64,000 nt of DNA from Zygnema circumcarinatum (GCA_037447605.1 CM074809.1:1269285-1333284), one strand, 5' to 3'; shown: positions 1-13,969, numbered from the stretch's first letter. The notes: a model not told the origin generated them from the letters alone. Numbers and translations are program-made.

Positions 1-263
1 GGGGGGGGGGGGGAACGAAGGGGGAGGGAGTGAGAGAGAGAGGTAGAGGGAGAGGGAGAGAGAGGAGAGGGAGAGGGAGAGGGGAGTGGCAGGAGGAGGT
101 AGGGAGGCCCCTGTCCGTCGCCTCTTGAAGGATAAACGCCTCATGTGGAGCTTCTAAGGAGGCTTTTCCCTCCAGCAGCAGGAGTCCCCGAGGGAGAGGG
201 AGAGGGAGACCGAGTGGGCGAGGAGTAGGAGAGGGAGAAGGAAAGTGGGGAGGCGGTGGCGCC
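1..263 (+). promoter_or_regulatory. Purine-rich promoter/5' UTR of the P4-ATPase gene
   Basis: The window opens with a run of 13 G, and the rest of the stretch is almost entirely GA-rich with one short mixed segment around 110-185. It lies directly upstream of the flippase start codon, so it is probably promoter plus 5' leader. I see no TATA box or recognisable factor site. A G homopolymer at a contig edge can also be an assembly artefact, as at the N gap near 58.2 kb. Confidence 0.5.
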
Positions 264-3200
264 ATGGTTAGTACGCGGAAGAAAGCGAGCATTCGGCTCT
301 CCAAACTTTTATCGTTTGTAGGATGTGCGCGCCCTCGAACTGATGAGTCATCTTCATTGGTGGGAGGGCCCGGGTATTCCCGTGTGGTTTATTGCAATGA
401 GCCGCAGCGGCATTCAGGGCCTCCTCACAAGTATCCAAACAATTATATTTCCACCACAAAGTACAACTTCATTACCTTCTTGCCAAAAGCGTTGGCTGAC
501 CAGTTCCGCCGCGTAGCAAACATATACTTTCTGATTGCTGCAATTTTAGGTCTGACGCCGCTCTCCCCCTATGAGTCAGCAAGTTTGATCGGACCTCTAG
601 TCGTGGTACTTGGCGCGAGTATGACTAAGGAGGCGATAGAAGACTATCGGCGTTGGATGGCGGTACAGACAGTAACCCTAATTTTCTTACACCGTCCTCT
701 CTTGCTTGTCTTTTCCAAATTACTTTGCTCCCTTACCCCATTCACCCACCCATCCCCCTCCCCTCCTTTGTTTCTCCATGTTCATGGCAAGATTATATGG
801 ATGAAATGATGAAACCTTGAAGGGTTTAAACTGGAAAGGTGTGAGAGAGTAGCTGAGGTATTTGATAGAGATGTTTTTTCTGCCCGGATTGAGATTTATT
901 GTGAATGCTTTTTGATTTTTTCAAGATGGTATAGGTTAAAAAGTACTTGTACTTTAGGTGGCACTGGGCTTTATCAAAACATGTGAGCCTCTGGAGGTTA
1001 ATTCAAGAGAGACTTGCATCAGCCGTGCTATACTTAACAGGCGAGCGAGGGAGCGGAGGGAGCTATGGCAGGATCAAGAGGTGAACAGGAGGCTTGTACC
1101 AGTGTATGATGGCCATGAAAAGTTTTTGCCCAAGCAGTGGCAGGAGCTGAAGGTGGGAGACATTGTGAAGGTGGAAAAGGATAACTTCTTCCCTGCTGAC
1201 CTGCTCTTGCTTTCCTCATCCTACCCTGATGGTGTCTGCTATGTTGAGACCATGAACCTCGACGGAGAGACAAACCTGAAGCTCCGGAAGTCTCTGGAGC
1301 GGACCCTGCCTCTTGATAATGAGGGCACATTGTCTAAGTTTCGAGCACATATAAGCTGCGAAGACCCTAATCCGAGCCTATACACATTCATTGGGAACCT
1401 TGAGTGGGGAGATGAGACAACAGCAATTAGCCCTCAGCAGATCCTTCTGCGAGACTCGAAGCTGAGGAATACCGGTCATGTTTATGGGGTCTGCATCTTT
1501 ACTGGCCATGACACGAAGGTGATGCAGAATGCCACAGCTGCTCGCTTCAAGCGTAGCCGCATTGAGAAGCGGATGGACTCCATTATTTACCTCCTTTTTG
1601 GATTCTTGGTCACACTCTCTGTTGTAGGGTCGATTGTCTTTGGCATTCGGACGAAAAAAGAAATGGATGACTGGTGGTACTTGAAACCCTACGACACGAA
1701 TGTTTACTACGATCCCTCAAAGGCTGCACTCTCTGCAATTTTGCAAGCAGTGACTGACCTCATTCTCTACAGTTACCTCATTCCTATCTCCCTCTATGTC
1801 ACTCTTGAGATAGTCAAGCTCTGCCAAGCCATTTTCATCAGCAAAGACCGCGAAATGTACCACTTAGAATCTGACACTCCTGCAAGAGCCCGCACATCCA
1901 ACTTGAACGAAGAATTAGGGCAAGTGGACACAATTTTGTCGGATAAGACGGGCACTCTCACCTGCAACCAAATGGAGTTCCGAAAGTGCTCCATTGCAGG
2001 TGTAGCATATGGGAGAGGAGTGACCGAAGTCGAGCTAGCTACCGCTCGGCGGCTTGGGAAGGACATAAAGGAGTTGGAGGAGTATGATGGAGAGGAAGAG
2101 GCAGATATGAATGGGTCGAAAGGCCATGTGAAGGGGTTTGCCTTTAGGGACGATCGCATCATGAAGGTGCGTATTGATGGGGCTTAGCTTGCATTTCTCA
2201 AAACAAGGGAGAACTTTGGCAGCTATAACGCTGCCTGTTTCGCCTCCATTTATTGTTAGTTTTTCTTGCCTATAAAACATCTAGTTGGTTCCATCCTCCC
2301 TTTCCTCCTATTTGGGTCCTACATGTAGACGGAGGGCAGGTGGGAAAGGAAGCAGCTGAAGGAATGTAACAGACTCAATGTCACTGAAAATGAACATTTT
2401 GAACTCTGCACGTTTGTTTAGTAGGGTCTACTCCAACCCAATGAACAACAATGCATCTAGGAATAGTTGTAGTCCTCACGTAGCTATGTTATTGTTTGCA
2501 GGGCAACTGGCTCAGTGAAAGCAATCCCGAAGTCATCCGCATGTTTTTACGAATTCTCGCGGTTTGCCACACCGCTATTCCGGAAGTGAATGAAGCGACG
2601 GGAGAGGTCAGCTATGAAGCGGAGTCTCCCGACGAGGCAGCTTTTGTGGTAGCTGCGCAACAAATGGGCTTCGAATTTGTCGAACGCACAGAGAAGACTG
2701 TAGTTGTGAAAGAACCCTCTGTGGATAACCCGAAGCAGCGGATCGACCGGTAAGGGACGTTAAAAAATGCCATGTTTGCTGAAGATTGTTTTAAGATACG
2801 CCATGGCTATTTCAGAGGGAGGGCTCAAAGCCCCCACCCCTCCCTCCCTTCCCTCCGCGCTCTTTCCCCTTTTCACTCTATTTCGACCCTAAATCCCGCA
2901 TCTTGTCCTAGATATGCTCGTCTCCTTCACCTCGATCGCTTACCTTTCATTTCGATCGCTTACCCTTCATTGTTTGTATGGAGGCTAATTAAGCAGCCAC
3001 GGGTAATGCTGCCTGCAGGGTGTATGAGGTGCTTAACCTGTTGGAATTCAATAGCACCCGCAAGCGTATGTCTGTGATAGTGCGGGAGCCTGGAGGCCGG
3101 ATTCTCCTTATGACGAAAGGAGCTGACAGGTAGTTTTCTATCGTCTTGGGTATCCCTGAAACCTCCATTTGATACAATAGTTTTTGTGTAGAGTGAGAAC

Positions 3201-6200
3201 CGCGGTTAAACGGCATATGCAAAATTGAATGGAGAAGGAGATAGGGTTGGTGTATCGTTGTTCTCCACTCGAATCTCATGCTAAATGAGGGATTCACCAT
3301 CCATTGTCTTGTCTGCAGTGTTATATTTGAACGACTTGACATTGAAGGGCGAACATATCTTCAAACCACTCGGCAGCATTTGGGCCGATATGGGGAGGCG
3401 GGTCTAAGAACATTGGCTCTCGCATATCGCGAAATCGGTGAGAGTGAGTATGCGGAGTGGAACAGGGATTTCACGGCTGCTAAGACGAGTCTTTCGGCCA
3501 ATAGAGAGCAGCAAATGGACGAAAGCTCAGAATGTCTGGAAAAGGGACTCATTCTCGTGGGGGCAACAGCTGTGGAGGATAAGCTTCAGCGCGGGGTAAG
3601 CGGGAGTAGGAGAGGAGGGAGGGAGGAAGGGGGGGGAGTTGGAGAGGAGAGGAGAGGGAGTATGGGGAAGGAGGGGGAGGGGAAGATGAGAGGAGTGAAT
3701 GGTGAAAAGGATGGGCTGGGGAGGCAATATAGTTTAGCCATGGGAATCTTGAAGGGGGAGAAGTGGAGGGAGAGCAAAGAGGAAGTAGAGGAAAGAGGTG
3801 GAAGCTATAGGGGCGGAACTTGTTCTCTTCATGCCATTTGTTTCTCCCAATCCTTAGGGTGGTCCAGGTGTTTGAAATCTCACCTTGTCCAATCAAAAGC
3901 ATAATCTAAGTATCCATGCACAAAATGCTTCACACTTGACGCCTACTACCCTTTTCAGCTGGTCTACTATCCTTCACATCATAACAATCAAATTAGGACA
4001 TCGATTCTCATAAGAGTTGTTGAAAACAGAAGGTGTAGAATATGAATGATGAGTAGAGAGATTGAGACAGATTGCTAAGAAGGGAAAATGAGTGAAGCCC
4101 TCTAGAATTATGTATATGATACTTGGTAATAGCAGTAAATGGTCCGAGCACTGTTATATTTTCACTTTAAGCTCGACATTTGAAAGTTGTATGAATACAC
4201 CCGAGGGGATTCATGTAGTTTTACCTTTACCAACTCCTTTGCAGGATTTGCATGGAACTGGGTTCCTGTAGAAGATTAAGTCAGGATTGAAAAAAAAATT
4301 GACTGATGAGAAGTTTTCAAACATTGCAGGTCCCTGAAACTATTGACAGACTGGCACAGGCAGGAATTAAAATCTTTGTTCTCACTGGCGACAAGCAGGA
4401 GACCGCCATCAATATTGGGTACAATCTCTCACCCTTACCATTCTGAGCATAACGTGGAGTCCATGCTTAGGCAGAAAAAAGGATTGGATTTGTTTGGCGG
4501 AAAAAGGGATGAGCATGTCTATTTGAAAAACGATCCAAAACGTCTCCTTGTAGAGCGGATATGGCTGAGTGCTACGAAGCTTGCAAACCCTCCTCTGACA
4601 TGTACTGTTGAATCTTGCTGTCGATGGGTTTTTCAGATATGCATGCAGTCTCTTGCGAGATGGCATGACCCAAATCATCATCTCTCTCGACACTCCCGAG
4701 ATTCGGGAGTTGGATGATTCAGGGGATAAAGAGAAGCTGAAGCAGGTAAGCTAACATTTCAACCTCATCTCAATTCTGACTTTGTAAGTAGCATTGTTGG
4801 GGGAGTGGTTGTGGGTGAATAAGGAAGAGCGAGAGGAGCTAGAGAAGTAGGTGGAGAAGGGATCACGAGGGAGAGTGACGGAGATCAGTCATGGGAGAGG
4901 AAGGAGAGGAGAGGGAGGGAGAGGGAGAGGAGTAAACTTTTCCTGCGCGTCAAAATGCGAGCTGATTGCGAGCGAAATCTGGATTAGACATACGAGACAC
5001 TTGTTAAAAAAAAATCGACAAAGATTCCAGCAAGAGCAGAAGAATATTGGATGCTTGAGAGGAACAAACAAACCAGAGAAGCAGTTGAGTCACTTGATGA
5101 AAGGCGGGGAGAGGGGAGGAGGGAGGAGGGAGGATTGGATGGAGCGAGAAGCAGGAGGGAAGAGAATGGGGAGAAGTAAGGGAGAAGTGGAGGATCGCTG
5201 GATAGAGAGGGAGAGGGACGGAAACGGTTGCAAAGGGTGAATCTGACATATTCCATTTGGGAGTGTGCAGATATGCACTTCAAGGGTGGCTAAACAGGTC
5301 ACAGATGGAGCCCAGCTGATTGAGGAAAACAGAGATCCGGATACTGTTTTTGCCCTCATCATAGACGGAAAATCACTCACTTATGCGTTGGATGACCGGC
5401 TGAAACCGGTCCTTCTAGCACTGGCCATGCAATGCGCATCAGTCATATGCTGCCGCGTGTCACCCAAGCAGAAGGCTCTGGTGAGGAGACTGCTTCCACT
5501 TTCTGTTACAAAGTTATGGTTCTGAGGTCACGTTTTTCAAAGGGCATTAAGTTCTTTTGGTTTGTTGATGCTAATGCTGATAGCAATGCTTTTGCAGGTG
5601 ACCAAGTTGGTGAAGAAAGGGACAGGGAAGGTGACGCTTGCTATTGGTGATGGAGCAAACGATGTCGGAATGATTCAAGAGGCAGACATTGGAGTTGGAA
5701 TCAGTGGGGTGGAGGGGCAGCAGGTGAAGATGCTCTCCTTCTGAACTGATCTTTTCCAAAAACATAGTTTCTCTAGTGAATAGATTTCGTTGGCATTTCA
5801 TTGTGACCGCTGCTAAAGTCCTGTGTCTGAGTGTTTGATGCTTGAGCTGCTCGCTGATTGGACCCTACTTCCTTCTTCACTTCGTTTTGCAGGCTGTTAT
5901 GGCCAGCGACTTCGCTATTGCTCAGTTCCGATTTTTGGAGCGTCTTCTTCTCGTACACGGTCATTGGTGCTACAAACGCATTGCTAATATGGTGAGGGTG
6001 CTGCATTCTCCTTTGCCTTCATCTTAGATTGAGAAGAAATTGAGATTCTTATTACGACTTGAATAGCTATGAGAAACCCTTACTGGTTTGTTCCCGCTGC
6101 TTGGTAACTTGGAGATGTTGAAGTCCCTCTGACAGGATGTTTTTCCTGCAGATTACATACTTTTTTTATAAGAATATTGCGTACGGAATGACGCTCTTCT

Positions 6201-7292
6201 ACTACAATGGATACTCGGTATTTTCGGGGCAGATCATGTACAATTCATGGTATGCAGCTGTGTACAACGTCTTCTTTACATCGCTACCTGTCATCGCACT
6301 CGGAATTTTGGAGCAGGATGTCCCCGCGAAAGTCTGCTCCACTGTAAGTGACCTGCCCAGATGAGACCCCTGCTCTGATTGACTGATCTCGTGTGCTTCT
6401 GTGAACTGAATTCTTTAAGGTCTTTAAGAGAAGTGCGTGTCACTTGTTCAGTAGGCTATAGTCTCTGCGTTTGGGAGAGCGATAGAGATGACAACATATT
6501 GATAGTGAATCGGCGAGTTTTCCAAGGCTTTAACGTTTGAACTCTCTCACCTATTTCCTACTCCCCCTCTGTGTTTCCTTTCCGCAGTTTCCCATCCTCT
6601 ACCAGACGGGCCCTAAGAACCTCTGGTTTCAGTGGAAACGCATAATCTTCTGGATGCTTAACGGCATCTATGTCTCAGTCATTGGCTTCTGGTTTGCAAT
6701 CACCGCTTTGAGTCCTCAAGCTTACCGCGATGATGGCTTCGTCCCTGAGCTTCCGGGAATCAGCACCACTCTCTACACCGCCGTCGTCTGGACAGTCAAC
6801 CTCCAGCTTTTCCTCACCCTTGAATACATCACATGGATTCACCACGTTCTCATATGGGGCAGCATCGCCATGTTCTACATATTCGCCATTGTCTATGGAT
6901 TCATCACCCCTAGCTTCACCAGCACGGGCTACAAGGTGTTCACGGAAGAGACCTCTACCAGCCCTGCCTATTGGCTGGTCACCCTCCTCATCCCTCCAGC
7001 TCAACTGCTGCCCTACTTTGTCTACAAGTCCATGCAGCTCCGATTCCGCCCTCTGGACCATCAGATAGTGCAGGAGTTGGCCTACCTCAAGAAGGATGTG
7101 GAGGACCCCTCCGTGTGGAATGCAGAGGGCGCAAGAGCAGTGCAGAGAGCGGACATTGGATTCTCTGCAGCAGTGGATGCGGTGGTGAAGAGAATGGCTC
7201 GGAAAGGGAAGCTGAAAATCGGGAAGGTGCCGCCTCCTGGCAGCGTTATGGAGGCAGCCAGGGCGGTATCAGAGGATCCCGCTGCAAGATAG
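264..7292 (+). CDS. P4-type ATPase, phospholipid flippase (ALA family)
   Basis: Twelve exons join in phase to 1219 aa: 264-662, 1072-2166, 2502-2749, 3019-3129, 3319-3595, 4330-4418, 4637-4745, 5271-5480, 5598-5723, 5893-5991, 6152-6343 and 6588-7292. The protein should use ATP to move aminophospholipids from the outer to the cytosolic leaflet of plasma, Golgi or endosomal membranes, usually with a CDC50/ALIS partner. Visible family marks are the N-terminal RVVYCNEP and [18 protein letters not shown] segments, the actuator DGET (197-200), a PISL membrane motif near 371, the phosphorylation site DKTGT (Asp424), and GDGAND (863-868). Full-length P4-ATPases are about 1100-1300 aa, so it looks intact. 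Introns near 3.6-3.8 and 4.85-5.2 kb are very purine-rich. The start is the first ATG ahead of the conserved N-terminus. The exact ALA subclass is not decided. Confidence 0.93.
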
Positions 7293-7720
7293 CGTTGGAC
7301 ATAGAACATGGGAGGGGACCGATAAGTAGGAGAGCATGTTAACTCGGGAAGGTGTTCGCAACAAAGGGCGGAAGTGGGCTCCTATACAAATATGTTGTGT
7401 AGCTTTTGCCCGCGAGACTGAATAAATTGATTTTGGTTGTGGATAGGCAGTTCGGCGCGCTGAGCTGACTTCAAGAAGCTGCGCAAGTGCAGGCTCTTGT
7501 ATGTACATTTTTTATTCAATTTCATACATTGAAGGCCGTGAATTTGAAGCTTCATGTCCTTGTCAGATCAGCATGCGGTTCCTCTGTGTGCATCACGAGC
7601 AAAAAAGGATGATGACAAACCCTACTTTACATGCAGCTTCACAAGGAATCTGAATGTATTCATCCAGATAAGGGCTTTCTTTCCTCAAGTTCATAAAAAA
7701 GTTACAAAAGATGTCGGCAT
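7293..7720. other. Convergent 3' spacer between flippase and NPP genes
   Basis: This spacer holds the 3' UTRs of two genes transcribed toward each other. AATAAA-like strings occur near 7421 on the plus strand. I see no further coding signal. Confidence 0.5.
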
Positions 7721-10700
7721 CTAAGTAATAGGAAGGAGAATATGGTCGGGAAAGGATGCAGAGCCGTTGTTGGGAGCAGCCTCCAGGCCGAGAATGTTGG
7801 CTATGACTCCATACACCTGCACAGATGTGGAACAAAACAAGCCCTCAGGACGAAGAGAGGCTCAAATAAAAGGATTCTTGCAGACAGCCTTCGTTTTCCC
7901 CTACCAGATTCGCACTGCAGAAGCCAGTATCATGCTTTACTGACACTACGTTTCAGATTAGGAGATTTCAGCCTTGAAAGAAACGATAGAAAATTTGTTT
8001 TTTTTTTTTTGAAGGAAGTACTCGAATTCCGCTATTACTACCTATTTTGCGGGAAAGTCTGCACTAATTTCGATTACCCCCTAATGAGGATAACTCAAAA
8101 TTCAGAATCCAGCTAGAGCAGCAAACAATATGCAGTTCAGGCCTATGCCATCACTTGTATATGAGCACCACTCACCTCCACATTCACGAAAGAGTCAACC
8201 TTTCTGCCCGGGGCGAAGCGGGGACCATGTGCAATGAAGATGGTGCGCATGGAGAGGAGAGTGTTGTCGTAGCCATGGGAGCCGGAACAGTCAAATGTGC
8301 AGCCTCCTCCTTTCCTGAACTTGGCAGTATAGCCTTCTGCCAACACGCCGAGAATGGGCTGCAATTGGGAAAGAGCATCTCAGACAGTCAGCATAATGCT
8401 TGATGCATCCCAAAAAGCTCTCCAGCTCGTTAGCGAGAATGCAAAGGCAAATGCTTATGAAAGGTAGAAGATACAACCTCACATTCTGCACAAAGTCTCG
8501 CAGCAATCGCCATAGAAATCAGAAAAAGTGTGGAAGATCATAAATGATCCCTCTTAAATGGATGTCTTGCATTGGCAAATGATGTTGCTGCTTACCGCTA
8601 TCCTTTCGCTGCCATTGTACTTGAATCGCTCCGGCAGCTCTTCCTTCAGGTAAACTGACAAATATTTACCCTTGTTCACCTTATTGGATGCAAGTCCCGC
8701 TTTCAGGCCATTGTAAACTGCCTGCACTTCCAATCCAGGCGGAGGGTGAATAGCCATGAGCGGAGAATAGCTACTGAACCAAGATGCCGTGATATTGGGG
8801 ACCCATTGCTTAAAATCTTCAGCATAAATTTCCCTAGAAGCACAATTCCCGAGCATTCCGTGGTCTCCAAGCATAATTATGTGCACCGATTGCAGTAAAT
8901 TCCTGCAAGTATAGAAGCCCCATGCACAACTGTCAAACAAAGTGTACACCAAAACCAAGAACGAACGTTCACTGCAACTTCAACAAAACAGCTGCTTTTC
9001 TCAGCCCCTTTCCTTCCTCCCCATGTGTTCATCATGTTTAGACCGAATCAAGAAAAGACTCCTTTGGGTACAAAACTGGCCAAGGGACGCAATACGCATT
9101 CCCCCTTGTACCATGACGGAAATGGATTAAACAAGAGTCATAGGAAGCCACCTTTCCTCGAGCCCATCAAGGAGCCGACCAACCATAGTGTCTATACGTG
9201 TGATAGCATTTCCTATCTCCGGGACATCTGGTCCAGCTTGGTGCCCAGTATGGTCGGGTTCCTCAAAGTAGAGAGTTACAATATTGGGCCGAGTTTCTTC
9301 TGGAAGGTCCATCCACTCGAGAACTTTGTCCACTCGCTACTTCCCACCAGCCGCCAAAATGAAACCGATCAAAGGACTGCAGATACGACCTTGGCACATC
9401 ACTGTCAATAAGAAGCACGGTTCAAACAGCTTTTGCCAGCAATTGAATTCATCACAACTCAAAGGTGAGTTACGATGAAGAATTGGATAATGATTACAGA
9501 AGCGTATCTCCAATAGGCAGACATAAACGACTAATTGACACTTTGGTGAACTGACAGCTGTAGAAAAAATTGCAGACAAAAGAAGCACAATGGAAAGCAC
9601 GAAAGTACCTTTCTCCACATACCTTTTCATACTGCACAGCACCATTGTAGGGCATGCAAAATTCAGGAGGACATTTCCAGTGCTCGCGCTCAACTTCTGA
9701 ACCGGGCCAAAAGAACGTTGCAGCGTTGCGGCCCTGCCTTCACCCTACCATTACTATCAAACCTCGTGCAAGAAGCACAGGAGTACAATTCAGATCAGGC
9801 TTCAAAAATCAGAATCTATGCTCTACGCCCTGTAACTCTAGCATTCCAACTGCCTTATCCTTGCGCATCCATCTCTAATCTCCTTGCTCATTTCTATCTG
9901 TTGTATTCCCAAGATCTCCTCTACTCTCCCCCGCTAAAGGAAAAAACCTTCCTGATGCGTTTTCCCGTGATGCATGATGGCAATGACATGCTTTCTCCTG
10001 CTCCATAGGATCAATAGGCGAAGCATGCGAATACAAAACCAACATACACAATATCTTGTTATGGCAAACAGATTGTGGTGAAAGCTGACGTTAGATGTTC
10101 TTGTGCAATGAACAAGCTGGCGATGTACCAAATTTGCTTATAAAAAAAAATTGGGGTTGCAAGAAATGAAGGAACCGTTACCTGTTTGACAGCCGTCTCC
10201 CAAATGGGCTCTCCAAGCCACCAATCAGCCTCATGACTTCCCATAGTGAACTTGCGGCTGCTATTGTTGGGGTCCGGAAAGCTATTGGCCACAATGCCAT
10301 GCGAGCCGGCATAGAGTCCAGTAACAATGGAGTAGTGGTTTGGGAAGGTGACAGATGGAAAAATTGGGATCATACCTTCAGCTGCCTCCGTACCATTGCT
10401 CTTAAGCCTGCAGACTAAGAGCCAAGAGCCCACTTCAATGACTGCAGAACTGTCTCGGGTCTAAGTGATAACATATATATGTACAGCTGCTGTATTTTCC
10501 ATTTCAGAATACTGATATGCAAAGGGTGAGGGTGAGGGTGTATAAAGCAAAGAAACACAAACCACACATGGCAGGGCTCACGATGAAGGCTTTAATAAAG
10601 CGATTAAAAACAAGCAAAAACGAAATAACGATAACATCGTCTGGAAAAAAGGTGTGAAACTGATCGCATTCTTTGAAAACAGCAGTTAAGCAACAGTCAA

Positions 10701-12135
10701 CGATGAAAACAACGGGTTACAAGGCACACAGTCCAATGCATCTACCATGTATTAATTACACCCTGCACTTCACTAAACTCTCAAGCAGCATTCGGTATAT
10801 TGTACTGGCTTCTGCTGCTCCGAGAAGCAATCAGTGAAAAAAGGCTCGCTGTCTCCAAAGCAACGAACAAAGCAAATTGCTCAAGCCTTCACTTAACAGT
10901 GGAAAATATACCTGTTAATGTTGGGAGTGGGAACCTTATGCTCATAACCCCATCTGAAACCATCAGATGAGATTAGGATGACTGTGGATACACTTGGCGC
11001 CGGCACCCTTTGTTGAGAAGAAGAGCTGATGCTAGGATCGACCCCTTGGCAGAGTGAAATACGGAACTTTGCTTTAATTAATAGAGACGCGACATAAAAT
11101 ACAATGCCGGCAAATGCTGCAAGCCTCGGAAAAAAAAACGGTCAGACTCCAAATCCTCAATCAAATCCATCCGTTTTTTAATGCTTTTGCTTTGAACACT
11201 TCTACATCGCAGCTGCTGAGTGAAAAACGAAGAAAGCAGACCATCCCGGCTGGGCAAAGTGTTTCTATTTTTCTGCATGGGACCAGTGTAGGCACTTTCT
11301 CATAACTATAAGTGCTCAAAACAGCAGTGACCAAAGTAGTTTTAGAAGCACAGTCTCTGCAAGTGATATAGTTCATTTTTAGCAGCACGAGTACTCTAGT
11401 CCCGTTTAATGAACTGCACCTGAGACTCTACCATACGGCATTGATCTTATGTAGACTGTCAGTCCAATGACAAGCGACACGTGGAAAGAGAAAACCTCGC
11501 TAGACAAGACTTGCTTTACCAAAGCTAATTTGTTAAAAGCGAGTGAGGTTTGAAGCAGCGAAGTCCCTGCCCCTGCTACCAGTCAGAAACAATGCGAACA
11601 AGATAAAAGTAGTCCGCTTTTACACACATGCGCGTTCTGAGAATTTTGTTGACATGCGCCAAATAACCCTAGACTAGCTGGCGATACTCTGCCTTGTCCA
11701 TTTAGCCCCTCAAGCCACGTCTTAATCGATTCACATCACCGCCTTTTTCGGCAAAAAAAGCATCTAATCTTCATGAAAATACTGTCTGATGTTGATCCAC
11801 GTGGAGAATAAGTGCTCACCAGCTAGGAAAAACAACCCGCTCAGAGCCGCCAGCGTCCACATTGCCAACCTATGCACCTCCACTGGCTGCCTTAGCATGG
11901 GAGATTTCAGCAGCCCGCCATTCTCCTCTACACTGCGGCCTTCAAAATCAGCTCCCTTATCGCTTTCAAGCAAAGCTCGGTTTAAAGCATCTTCATCACC
12001 GGCCGCAGCTGCATCCCCATGGCTATTTGAAGGTGCCGTCTGGCCGGGCTCCTCCAGGCCTCCCTGCCGAAGGGCAGCATCCACATGGCCTTCCCCCTTC
12101 ATAATATCCTCCCGCGGCAGAGGCTCGAAGTTCAT
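7721..12135 (-). CDS. Ectonucleotide pyrophosphatase/phosphodiesterase (NPP family), type II membrane protein
   Basis: Eight exons on the minus strand join in phase to 518 aa: 11820-12135, 10912-11044, 10182-10407, 9623-9733, 9152-9336, 8596-8902, 8176-8358 and 7721-7816. The family hydrolyses phosphodiester or pyrophosphate bonds of nucleotides and nucleotide sugars. Residues 1-88 form a hydrophilic cytosolic tail and 89-105 a single membrane segment, so the catalytic domain should face the lumen or apoplast. Zn-binding and catalytic marks are SSDGFRWG (Asp133), TFPNHYS with the nucleophile Thr170, EEPDHTGH, MLGDHGM and the late GSHGYDN and FIAHGP motifs. All expected metal ligands appear present. 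Plant NPP relatives have the same length and topology. The substrate cannot be told from sequence. Confidence 0.93.
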
Positions 12136-12867
12136 GACTTCCTCCTCCTCCCCTCCCTCTCCCTCTCTCCCCTCCCAGCCATGGCTGCCCCTCCTCTTTC
12201 ACCGTACAATTGGCATCCGTACAGAATACGAATTACGGTTCCATGGACAGTCGTCCCGTTCATATAATCGACCAACCAGAGCTTGCCACGTTGGACAATG
12301 CAAGCACGTGGCATGGCGTGCACTTTTTTAAAAAGGAAAATTTAAGAAAATTAAGCTCAGGATTTCTTTCTTTTTTTTTCCGGGCAGGTCCATGAAATAT
12401 TTTCAATGGAGGTCCCTCAGGTACTGTACGGCACCCGGCAAGTTCCTGTTGGTGTACGGAAACCAGGGCCGTTTGTACGGTACCGTACAAATGACACATG
12501 AAATAAGTGTTATCTTTGACGGAACAGGTGACTGGACTGCCACACGGAAACGCTCATAGAAACCTTAGCTTGGCTGCCCGTCCGGCGGCGCGCGGGGGAG
12601 TTGGCGGAGGTTCAGGGTCGCGCTTCCGCGAAGCGCTGCGAATGTGCCACGTGGCACCATTGGCCGCGTTATCCACAACACAGCTCCCTCCCCTCTCACC
12701 CCTCCCTCCCTCCCTCTCTTTCTGCCTCCCTCCCTCCCTCCCTCCCTCCCACCTTCGCGGAGGGCCGGACGCTCCGTCTCTCGCCGGCGGAGAGGGTGCC
12801 GCTCGCAGGAGAGTCGGCGCTGTAGGGCTTGCGGGAGTAGAAGGAGGCGGCCTTCCGGCTGCTCGCC
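12136..12867. promoter_or_regulatory. Divergent promoter between NPP and bS6c genes
   Basis: The 732 bp spacer drives NPP to the left and bS6c to the right. It carries several GTACGG/CGTACA strings between 12420 and 12491, including a perfect 20-bp palindrome at 12472-12491 with GGTACC at its centre and CGTACAA at both ends. A CACGTGG at about 12305 and another at 12648-12655 are G-box-like. A CCCTCCCT pyrimidine patch lies at 12690-12750, in the usual position of plant Y-patches. No TATA box is obvious. These roles follow from known plant motifs and are not proven here. Confidence 0.55.
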
Positions 12868-13969
12868 ATGGCGGCTCTTGGGCAGGCTGCTGCATGCATT
12901 GCAGCGAAAGGAATTGTGGAGCAGGCGGGCGTCGCTGTCTGCAGTGGGCTTCCTGCGGAGTCTCGTGCGTCGTCTGCGCGCTTTCTGGCGTTCCCCTGCA
13001 GTATCGGCCTGTCAAGTAGCTCCCTGGGCTTGCAGCTATGGCGGGACGAGAGGAGGCAGAGGCTGCTGTCCGCCCGGAATGTGGCCATGCAGGACTCGCT
13101 GCCGGGGATGGAGGAGGAGCCGGCGAGCGAGCCGCGGGAGTATCCCCCTGGAATGCAGCGGTATGAGTCTATGGTGATTCTGCGGCCGGATCTGACAGAG
13201 GATGAACGCACAGCCTTGATAGAGCGGTATGAAGAGGTGAGTGTGGATTGACTTGGAGATGAGCACTGGATTTCCTAGGAAGGGTTTTCATGTTTTGGGA
13301 TCACTTCAGTTTGCGAAAATTTCCCGAACAAGGATAGGATAGGTTTGTTTCTGGCAATTGGAACGCAGGCAGGTCGTTGCCGTGGAAACTCTGAGCAAGA
13401 ACATGGATAGGATGGTTGGTTGGTTGAGAATAGCGCAGCCCAACTATAATTGCCGTATTGTTGCTAAATTGGCTGCTCTTCCCCTCGTCTTGCACGTGTG
13501 ATAGTGATGTGTTGGATAATTGTTACTCATTATATTACTGAGCCGAGGTTCCTAGCTATCTTGTTTCCTTATCGAGCCGAAGCTGATCCCACGTATGGCA
13601 GTGAGTAGCACTGAGAATGGAAAAAAACACAACTCTTCCTGTGTCGATGTCAGTAACCCTCTGTAAGAGTCTGTATTTCTTGTTTCTTCTCTACATGGAG
13701 AGACGATTTGGACCTGATGGGTGTCTTTGTTTCTGCAGGCCATGGTTGCTGGCGGAGCCTTGGATGTGGAAATGTTTAACAGAGGAATGCAGCCATTGGC
13801 ATACAACATCAAGTCAAAGAGCACAGGAGGACAAGTCAATCGCTATGTAGATGGAATTTATTTGCTTTTCACTTATGTCACAAAGCCCCTGAGCCAAGTG
13901 GAGCTGCAGAAAAAGTTCAACGCAGATGATGATGTTATCCGCTCCACTACGTTCCGACTGAAGCTGTAG
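12868..13969 (+). CDS. Plastid 30S ribosomal protein bS6 (nuclear-encoded)
   Basis: Exons 12868-13236 and 13739-13969 join in phase to 199 aa. Residues 1 to about 85 are Ala/Ser/Arg-rich and resemble a plastid transit peptide. The bS6 fold follows, with YESMVILRPDLTEDER, then AMVAGGALDVEMFNRG, the YVDGIYLLFTY strand and a DDDVIRSTTF ending, all close to plant plastid S6. The protein binds the central 16S rRNA domain with bS18. The reading frame stops straight after FRLKL, a few residues short of typical plant homologues. A GTAGGT donor overlaps the stop, and a possible acceptor lies near 14324, so an alternative 3' exon is conceivable. Confidence 0.88.
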
